A stretch of 7,488 nucleotides of DNA from Chitinophagaceae bacterium (GTDB lineage Bacteria > Bacteroidota > Bacteroidia > Chitinophagales > Chitinophagaceae). The position numbers and the translations under genes were made by a program. The notes under the pieces were generated by a model. The model did no database searches, was not told where the DNA came from, and saw nothing but the letters and a program-made list of their open reading frames with translations. The stretch lies in NCBI GenBank assembly GCA_003167015.1, contig PMUF01000402.1, positions 1 through 7,488 on the forward strand, read 5' to 3'. Shown in pieces: positions 1 through 5,981 of the stretch; the stretch's first letter is position 1, and the number at the start of each line of letters is the position of its first letter.

Positions 1-737
1 AGCTGGATGGCGGCGCTCTGGCGTATCGCGCAGCGGCGGATTCTAAGGGACAAACTACGGAGCAGGCTATAGGGCAGACCGGCTATAACACCATTGCGAC
101 GCCCCGTGGCGGGCAATACCGGATCATATTGCCGGATGGAAGTAAGGTATGGCTGAATGCGGCGTCTTCGCTGCGTTTTCCTGCTGCTTTTACGGGCAGT
201 GAGCGAACAGTGGAATTAACAGGGGAGGCTTATTTCGAGATTGCGAAGAATGCGGAGAAGCCTTTTCATGTGAAGGTGCCGTCCGGGGGTACGGGGGGAG
301 AGAACATGGATGTGGAGGTATTGGGGACGAGTTTCAATGTCATGGCCTATACCAATGAGGAACAGATCCATACGACTTTGCTGGAAGGGAAAGTAAGAGT
401 GAAGCAGGGTTCCCTAGCTGAAAATCTCTTACCCGGGCGTCAGGCGATCGTCGATCAAAGTACCCATGCTATGGAGGTAGCGGATGGGAATATTGAGCAG
501 GCGGTGGCATGGAAGGACGGGTTGTTCCGGTTTAGAGAGACGGATATCCGGGAGTTGATGCGTCAGGTGGAAAGATGGTATGATGTCGATGTCGTTTATC
601 GCACGGACAGAGGCGACCAGGATTTTACCGGTGTCGTATCCCGGAGCAAGAATGTATCGACTTTATTGCAAATGCTGGAACTGACCGGAACGGTGCATTT
701 CAAGATCGAAGGGAAGAGGATCATTGTTTTACCTTAA
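1..737 (+). CDS. FecR-family anti-sigma factor, periplasmic part (5' partial)
   Basis: The frame is open from the left edge (first full codon at 3) to TAA at 735-737, giving 244 visible residues. Family members usually run about 330-390 residues, so roughly 100 N-terminal residues (cytoplasmic sigma-binding part and the transmembrane helix) lie off the window. Visible residues 33-57 carry the FecR core: TPRGG, then LPDGSKVWLNAASSL, followed by ELTGEAYFEI and VLGTSFNV. From about residue 174 (base 522) a DUF4974/STN-like C-terminal domain begins, with FRF, the conserved WYDVDVVY, and a final strand ending IIVLP. The TTG at 129 falls inside the conserved core, so it is not the start. In this family the protein holds an ECF sigma factor inactive until an outer-membrane receptor with an STN domain signals to its periplasmic end. 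The next gene encodes exactly such a receptor, so the two are very likely partners. The sigma gene is expected just upstream, outside the window. Confidence 0.95.
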   Translation, partial: LDGGALAYRAAADSKGQTTEQAIGQTGYNTIATPRGGQYRIILPDGSKVWLNAASSLRFPAAFTGSERTVELTGEAYFEIAKNAEKPFHVKVPSGGTGGENMDVEVLGTSFNVMAYTNEEQIHTTLLEGKVRVKQGSLAENLLPGRQAIVDQSTHAMEVADGNIEQAVAWKDGLFRFRETDIRELMRQVERWYDVDVVYRTDRGDQDFTGVVSRSKNVSTLLQMLELTGTVHFKIEGKRIIVLP

Positions 738-887
738 AATATGCTACACATGAAGCAATAACTATAAAGTACGGGGATGACCAAAAAAACCGGGAGCGAT
801 TGGAGCCGCCCCCGGAAGGTAGTAAGGTCGTCTCAAACAGGCCAAAGCGAATGACACTGAATTGTTCAACCAAAACTTCTCAAAAGT
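738..887 (+). promoter_or_regulatory. fecR-susC intergenic leader
   Basis: This 150-base gap is the only sizeable non-coding space in the window. It holds a GC-rich hairpin (790-815) preceded by seven A residues, and a 25-codon reading frame (777-854). I found no Bacteroidota-type housekeeping promoter (TTG about 20 bases before TAnnTTTG) and no convincing ECF-sigma promoter. Transcription of susC may start here or continue through from fecR; the sequence does not settle it. The bases just before the susC ATG (CAAAAGT) lack a Shine-Dalgarno match, which is common in Bacteroidota. Confidence 0.5.
790..815 (+). other. Stem-loop in the susC leader
   Basis: CCGGG at 790-794 pairs with CCCGG at 811-815. 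After one A-C mismatch (795/810), GCG at 796-798 pairs with CGC at 807-809, leaving the 8-base loop 799-806. An A7 run (783-789) lies before it and no T run follows, so it is not a standard intrinsic terminator for the + strand. Read on the minus strand it would be a hairpin followed by T7, but no minus-strand gene is seen to need it. It may act as an attenuator, RNA-processing or mRNA-stability element separating fecR from the highly expressed susC-susD mRNA; that role is inference. Confidence 0.6.
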
Positions 888-3800
888 ATGAATCTAACTG
901 CACATGGCAAAGGTCTGCCTGGAAGCGAGGATCTTTCCGGAAAGAGGCTCTTGCCGGCCAAAATTCTCTTGATTATGAGATTGACTGCCACATTTATGCT
1001 CATCGCTACCCTCCACGTTAGCGCGGCGGGGTTTTCTCAGACGGTGACCATTTCTGAGAAGAATGCGAAGTTGGAGGATATCTTCAACATCCTCCAGCAG
1101 CAGACCGGCTACAACTTTATGTTCAACAGCCATATGCTGGCCAAGGCAAAGAGAGTGACGATCCAGGTTCACAATGCCACAGTGGAGGAGGTGCTGCCGC
1201 TATGTTTCAAAGACCAGCCCTTTAGCTATATTATCAAGGACAATACTATTATCGTCAAAGAGAAAGAGGAAAAAAAGGTTGTTGATCCGAAGGGGGGAGC
1301 GATGGCTCCCCCTGCCCGCATTGTGGGGGTGATCAAAGATGAAAACAATGTTCCTGTCGAGGGGGCTGCCATTACGCTGAAGGAATTGGGGAGCGGCACT
1401 GTCACCGATAAACTGGGGAAATTCGCGCTGAACCCGCCCGATGGGACCTACACCGTCGAGATTTCTTTTGTCGGATTTAAGACGATAACCAGGACTATTA
1501 CGGTGAGCGGTAACCAGCCGGTCAATCTTGCCGTTGTCCTGCAGCTGAGTGCTGCAGGACTATCCGACGTGGTGGTTGTCGGCTATGGTACCCAGAAGAA
1601 AAGAGATGTGACGGGGTCCATCAGTAGTGTAAAAGGGGATGATATCAACAATCTGGCTGTGAGCAATCCTGCCGAGGCCTTACAGGGAAGGGCTGCGGGG
1701 GTGGATATTGTCAGGTACGACGGTTCTCCGGGGAGTATTCCGAGTATTCGTGTACTGGGTACGGGCACGATCAATGATGCAGATCCGCTGATTGTCATCG
1801 ACGGAGTGCCGAGCGGGGGATTGAATGACGTCAACAGCAACGATATTGCCTCGATAGAGATACTTAAGGATGCTTCTGCTTCTGCCATCTATGGTTCCAG
1901 GGCCGCCAACGGGGTGGTGCTGATCACGACCAAGAAAGGCAATTACGGGCAGGCGCCGCAGACTTCGGCCGGTTACTATACCGGCAGTAAACAGCCGGTG
2001 AAATTCCTACCGATGCTGGACGCATCTCAGCTTGTGGCATTGAAAACGGAGGCCTATACCAATGACGGCCTGACGGTGCCTACTATCTGGAGCGATCCTT
2101 ATTATGCCGTTCAGCGGACGAACTGGCAAAAGGCACTGATGGGGTCGGGGACGGTGCAGAATGCGGATGTGGCAGTGCGGGGCGGGAGCGAAAAATCGAA
2201 CTACAGCATGTCCGGCAACTATTACAAAGAGGATGGGATGATCGTCAATTCTTTTTTTAACCGGTATAGCTTCCGGATCAATTCGGAGCATAAGGTAGGA
2301 AGCCGGCTTAAACTGGGCGAAAACATATTGTATTCCTATTCCAACGTGGCAGCGCCGAATACTCAATCGAGCCAGACCGGGCTGGTGTGGAGCGCTATCC
2401 GGTTCAACCCGGCGCTGCCCGTCAAGAACCCTGACGGCAGCTGGGGCACTTCCCAGGCCGACAATCAGTTGGGGGATATCAATAACCCGGTGGCCACCGC
2501 CACCGAGACCCAGCAATATAACAAAACGGACCGTATCCTGGCTAATGCCTATGCGGAACTGGAGATCCTCAAGGGGCTGACGATCCGGGCCAATTACGGG
2601 TACGATCATAATATCGGTGACTCGTATACATTCAGCAATGAAATGCCCAATCAGACCCGTGGGCCCTCGGTCGCTTCGTTGAACCAGTCTTTTACCAAGA
2701 GCAGTACGATCCTGGAAGAATATTACCTGACCTACATTCACAAGTTCAGCGGGTTGCATTTAGTGACGTTGACGGCAGGCTATTCCGCGCAGACATATAG
2801 TGGCAATACCTTCGGGGCTGCCCGAACCGGGTTTGCGGATACGACGGCCGCTCAGCGGGTGCTTAGCCTGGGTGTCAGTTCATCGGCCTCCAACTTTGGG
2901 TCCAACAGCAATCCCTGGGGTCTGCAGTCCTATTTTATCCGCGGCAACTATGCCTTTGAGAACAAATACTTATTTACTGCTACGATGAGGGCTGATGGTT
3001 CCAGCATGTTCGCTCCTGGCAAGCAATGGGGCTATTTCCCGGCCTTTTCTGCCGGCTGGCGTATTTCCGACGAAAAATTCTATGGTGAAGGGTTGAAGAA
3101 GGTGATCAATTCACTGAAGCTTACTGGCGGCTGGGGTCAGCTGGGGAATGAAAATGTGGGCGCCTTCCAATACCTGAGCATCGTCGGTACCGGTGGCGGT
3201 GGCGGAACGGGCGGCGGCGGTTACGGGTACAACCTGGGCACGTCACAAACCAATAATAATGGCGCCTATATCATCAGTCTGGCCAATCCCAATATTACCT
3301 GGGAACGGGCTGTCATGACCAATATTGCTGCGGAGTTCTCCGCGCTGCATAATCATCTTACGGCGACGGTCACCTATTTCAACAAGAATACCTCGGATAT
3401 GCTGATCCCCTACCAGATCGTGGAGACCTTTGGGGCGCAGACCAACTTGCCGGATGATCCGGGTAATGTGACCCTTCCCGATTATAACCTGGGCAGCCTG
3501 AACAACCACGGCGTTGAAATAGAAGCCGAATATCGGAACACGATTGGAAAGCTCGGCTATTCTTTCGGGGGAAACGCTTCTTTCATGAGCAATAAGGTTA
3601 CGAAATTGTACGGCGCCAACCAGTACCTGGCGTCGACTCCCTATGGAAGGGAGAACACTGATATTTCGCGTACTTACCAAGGGGAGCCTATCGCCTCTTT
3701 CTACGGTTTCAAAACGAATGGCCTGTACCAGTCACAGAGCGATATCGATAAAGACCCCAATGTGGCCAATGATCCCAACAGGCCGAATATCCAACCGGGG

Positions 3801-4373
3801 GATGTCAGATTTCTGAATACGACAGGCAGCGGCGTCATCAACGACAGCAGCAGGGTACGACTGGGAGATCCGAATCCGCGTTTTGTATTCGGGTTCCATG
3901 GCACGGTCAATTACGCTCACTTCGATCTTAGCTTCAATTTCAAGGGTGCAACGGGCTTTGAGCTGTATGATGCGGATCGACTGTCGGGACTGGATGCTAC
4001 GCAGGTATATAACTGGTATGCCGATGAGGAGAAAAGGTGGCATGGCGCCGGTACCAGCAACAGCATTCCGCGACTGAGCATCAACAACCTCAATAATAAT
4101 TACCAGTCTTCCGATCTCTGGGTTTTCAAAGGCAATTATCTTTCGCTGAAGAGCATAGCGCTGGGTTACACTGTGTCTAAACTGCATATCAGCGACTGGC
4201 AATTACCGACGGCCCGTTTTTATGTCAGCGCCTATAACGTCTTTACGATTACCAAATATCCGGGTTATACGCCGGAGCTGGGTTATACGGACGGGAATCT
4301 GCAGAGGGGCGTGGATCTGGCCCAATATCCTCAAACCAGGAGTCTGACAGTAGGCGCAACCATCAATTTTTAA
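888..4373 (+). CDS. SusC/RagA-family TonB-linked outer-membrane transporter with STN domain
   Basis: This 1161-residue protein is a TonB-dependent importer of glycan pieces in the outer membrane, working with the SusD lipoprotein encoded next. Domains in order: a long basic leader and signal peptide (hydrophobic stretch about 31-46, likely cut near SAAG-FS); an STN signalling domain (about 55-125, ending NTIIVKEK); a carboxypeptidase-regulatory-like beta domain (about 143-222) with VPVEGAAITLK and YTVEISFVGFKT; then the SusC hallmark DVVVVGYGTQKK (227-238), opening the plug domain, which contains IRVLGTGT, PLIVIDGVP and EILKDASASAIYGSRAANGV. The beta barrel fills the rest and ends in the typical NVFTITKYPGYTPELGY and a terminal Phe used for barrel assembly. 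The STN domain marks it as a transducer able to signal to the FecR protein encoded upstream. ATG 888 was chosen because the leader from it reads like those of related proteins; ATG 975 (residue 30) is an alternative giving a conventional short signal peptide. The substrate cannot be read from this protein alone. Confidence 0.97.
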   Translation: MNLTAHGKGLPGSEDLSGKRLLPAKILLIMRLTATFMLIATLHVSAAGFSQTVTISEKNAKLEDIFNILQQQTGYNFMFNSHMLAKAKRVTIQVHNATVEEVLPLCFKDQPFSYIIKDNTIIVKEKEEKKVVDPKGGAMAPPARIVGVIKDENNVPVEGAAITLKELGSGTVTDKLGKFALNPPDGTYTVEISFVGFKTITRTITVSGNQPVNLAVVLQLSAAGLSDVVVVGYGTQKKRDVTGSISSVKGDDINNLAVSNPAEALQGRAAGVDIVRYDGSPGSIPSIRVLGTGTINDADPLIVIDGVPSGGLNDVNSNDIASIEILKDASASAIYGSRAANGVVLITTKKGNYGQAPQTSAGYYTGSKQPVKFLPMLDASQLVALKTEAYTNDGLTVPTIWSDPYYAVQRTNWQKALMGSGTVQNADVAVRGGSEKSNYSMSGNYYKEDGMIVNSFFNRYSFRINSEHKVGSRLKLGENILYSYSNVAAPNTQSSQTGLVWSAIRFNPALPVKNPDGSWGTSQADNQLGDINNPVATATETQQYNKTDRILANAYAELEILKGLTIRANYGYDHNIGDSYTFSNEMPNQTRGPSVASLNQSFTKSSTILEEYYLTYIHKFSGLHLVTLTAGYSAQTYSGNTFGAARTGFADTTAAQRVLSLGVSSSASNFGSNSNPWGLQSYFIRGNYAFENKYLFTATMRADGSSMFAPGKQWGYFPAFSAGWRISDEKFYGEGLKKVINSLKLTGGWGQLGNENVGAFQYLSIVGTGGGGGTGGGGYGYNLGTSQTNNNGAYIISLANPNITWERAVMTNIAAEFSALHNHLTATVTYFNKNTSDMLIPYQIVETFGAQTNLPDDPGNVTLPDYNLGSLNNHGVEIEAEYRNTIGKLGYSFGGNASFMSNKVTKLYGANQYLASTPYGRENTDISRTYQGEPIASFYGFKTNGLYQSQSDIDKDPNVANDPNRPNIQPGDVRFLNTTGSGVINDSSRVRLGDPNPRFVFGFHGTVNYAHFDLSFNFKGATGFELYDADRLSGLDATQVYNWYADEEKRWHGAGTSNSIPRLSINNLNNNYQSSDLWVFKGNYLSLKSIALGYTVSKLHISDWQLPTARFYVSAYNVFTITKYPGYTPELGYTDGNLQRGVDLAQYPQTRSLTVGATINF
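1536..1560 (+). repeat. Perfect 10-bp inverted repeat inside susC
   Basis: Arms GTCCTGCAGC (1536-1545) and GCTGCAGGAC (1551-1560) are exact reverse complements around the 5-base spacer TGAGT. The repeat encodes residues 217-225, the short linker between the carboxypeptidase-like domain and the VVVVGYG plug start. It would form a stable hairpin in the mRNA. No function is known to me; chance is possible in GC-rich coding sequence. Confidence 0.6.
3186..3230 (+). repeat. Glycine-codon-rich low-complexity tract in susC
   Basis: Residues 767-781 of the SusC protein contain runs of five and four glycines separated by Thr and followed by YGY, encoded mostly by GGC and GGT. It follows the conserved GNENVGAFQYLS segment of the barrel, so it probably forms a flexible loop between two strands. 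The near-repetitive GGN tract could slip during replication, but the frame is intact here. Confidence 0.55.
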
Positions 4374-4397
4374 TCTGGACTATTAAAATTCAGGTAT

Positions 4398-5981
4398 ATG
4401 AAGAAATTATTCAAGTATAAAATAGCGCTGGGTATTTCCATACCGGTATTGCTGAGCGCCAGCCTGTTCTACGGCTGTATCAAACATCCGCTGGAGCAAA
4501 CTCCTACGGGGGAGTATACGACGGCTAACTTCTGGACCAACCAGTCCGACGTGATCGCGGGGGTGTTGGGCATCTACAATATACTGTATACGGAAGACTG
4601 GGTGGGACATGATCTGTATGCCTATGATGATCAGTCCGACGATATTTCCGTGGATGGGGACCATCCGGATTTCATTTCCATTGGGGAATTCAATATCAAT
4701 TCGACCCTGCAGCTGATCTATATTACCTGGCCTTTTGCCTATGAGCAGATTGCCAGGGCCAACAATGCGATCATCTATATTCCCAAGGTGCCTGTCATGG
4801 ACAGCGCCATCCGGGCCCGGTCGCTCGGGGAAGCGTATTTTTTGCGTGCCCATGCCTATTTCGTGCTGAGCCAGATCTATGGCAGTGTTCCGTTGATCCT
4901 GGAAGCGAATGTGCTGAGCGGGAATTACAATGTTGCCAAAGCCTCGCAGGATTCGATCCGGGCCCAGGTAGAATCGGACTTGTTACAAGCTGCCAATTAC
5001 CTGCCGGATGTCATCTATGATGCAGCTGACAAGGGCCGGGTGAGCAGGGGTTCTGCCTGGGGGATGCTTTGTAAATTGTATACCTTCGAGGACCAGTTTG
5101 CCAAGGCCATTCAATACGGCAATCTTGTGATCAATGATCCCAATTATGCATTGGCGACCAATTATACCGATAACTTCACAGTAGGTGCGCAGGACAATAA
5201 TACGGAGCTCCTTTTTGCCGTCTGGAACGAAAACCAGGAGGTCTCCGGTGTGCCGGCGTCGGCCATCAGTACTTATTTCACTCCCCGTCCCTGGCAGGGT
5301 TGGGGCTTTCATCATCCGACACAGAATTACGTCAGTGAATTCGAGGCGGCGGATACCATCCGGGAGCGAGCCACCATTTTGTCGGTCGGAGATTCTATTC
5401 CCTACAATACCAATCTGGTGACGATCGGCAGCGGGGATGCCTACCAGATGTTCACCGGTATGACCGGTCAGTCTACGGGCCGGATGCTGCCCAGCATGTC
5501 GACTACCGGGTATTGCATCAAGAAATACAGTGCTTTCATGCCCAGCGGGGATGGCTCCATCGACTATAACCTGAATCAGCCTTTGCTGCGTACGGCGGAT
5601 GTATACCTGCTGGTGGCAGAAGATATGATCCGGTTGAACGGGCCTGGCAGCGGAGATGCGTTGATCAACGTCATTCGCGCCAGGGCGGGCCTCGGGTCCG
5701 TCTCGAATGCGGGCATGCCTCAACTGATCCATGAACGGCGGGTCGAGCTGGGAGGAGAGAATATCCGCTGGCAGGACCTGCTGCGCTGGGACAAAGATGG
5801 TATCATCAACCTGGATACGATCGTCAGCAAGCCCAAGACGGCTTCTCCGTTGGCGCCGTATTATGGGGATACTGTTATTCCAGCCCGTACCTTTACGCGG
5901 CCTAAGGATTATTTTATGCCGATTCCCCAGGAAATTATCGATGAAAGCAAAGGAGTTATCACACAAAATTCGAATTATTAA
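4398..5981 (+). CDS. SusD/RagB-family surface glycan-binding lipoprotein
   Basis: This 527-residue protein is the lid and binding partner of the SusC transporter and sits on the cell surface. The N-terminus has a basic start, a hydrophobic core and a lipobox-like FYGC with the lipidated Cys at 27. Family features follow: LEQTPTGEYTTANFW after the Cys, the helical segment EAYFLRAHAYFVLSQIYGSV (145-164) typical of the TPR-like SusD N-terminal domain, and in the C-terminal domain ERRVELGGENIRWQDLLRWD (446-465) and a PIPQEIIDES...TQNSNY ending. Full length is normal for the family. It starts 24 bases after the susC stop, with an A/T-rich upstream (TTAAAATT) and only a weak AGG three bases before ATG, so it is co-transcribed with susC. 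Its last 41 bases overlap the next gene. Residues just after the Cys (IKHPLEQ) lack a strongly acidic surface-export signal, which is mildly unusual. The bound glycan cannot be read directly; the adjoining GH89 enzyme suggests one bearing alpha-GlcNAc ends. Confidence 0.97.
   Translation: MKKLFKYKIALGISIPVLLSASLFYGCIKHPLEQTPTGEYTTANFWTNQSDVIAGVLGIYNILYTEDWVGHDLYAYDDQSDDISVDGDHPDFISIGEFNINSTLQLIYITWPFAYEQIARANNAIIYIPKVPVMDSAIRARSLGEAYFLRAHAYFVLSQIYGSVPLILEANVLSGNYNVAKASQDSIRAQVESDLLQAANYLPDVIYDAADKGRVSRGSAWGMLCKLYTFEDQFAKAIQYGNLVINDPNYALATNYTDNFTVGAQDNNTELLFAVWNENQEVSGVPASAISTYFTPRPWQGWGFHHPTQNYVSEFEAADTIRERATILSVGDSIPYNTNLVTIGSGDAYQMFTGMTGQSTGRMLPSMSTTGYCIKKYSAFMPSGDGSIDYNLNQPLLRTADVYLLVAEDMIRLNGPGSGDALINVIRARAGLGSVSNAGMPQLIHERRVELGGENIRWQDLLRWDKDGIINLDTIVSKPKTASPLAPYYGDTVIPARTFTRPKDYFMPIPQEIIDESKGVITQNSNY
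5929..5932 (+). promoter_or_regulatory. Candidate ribosome-binding site for the GH89 gene
   Basis: AGGA lies 8 bases before ATG 5941, inside the 3' end of the susD-type gene. It is the best Shine-Dalgarno-like match next to a start in this window and supports ATG 5941 over the alternative GTG 5986, which has AGG directly abutting it. Confidence 0.45.

Noticed and set aside
129..131. TTG at 129 as the start of the FecR gene
   Set aside because: Conserved FecR residues (TPRGGQYRII) continue upstream in frame to the window edge, so the gene begins outside the window.
826..844. Possible second small stem (GGTC with GGCC) after the leader hairpin
   Set aside because: Only four pairs including a wobble, with a 10-base loop; too weak to annotate.
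855..887. Possible ECF-sigma promoter elements (AAC-containing boxes) just before susC
   Set aside because: The candidate boxes do not match a consensus I can name with sensible spacing, and they would place the RNA start at or past the ATG at 888.
800..1021. A 73-codon + frame across the leader and the start of susC
   Set aside because: It relies on a non-ATG start, overlaps the susC signal-peptide region in another frame, and has no recognisable features.
2007..2759. A 250-residue minus-strand frame inside susC, with similar shorter ones at 1583-1888, 3243-3680 and 3732-4202
   Set aside because: All are antisense shadows of the susC barrel coding sequence, with no domain and no separate regulatory context.
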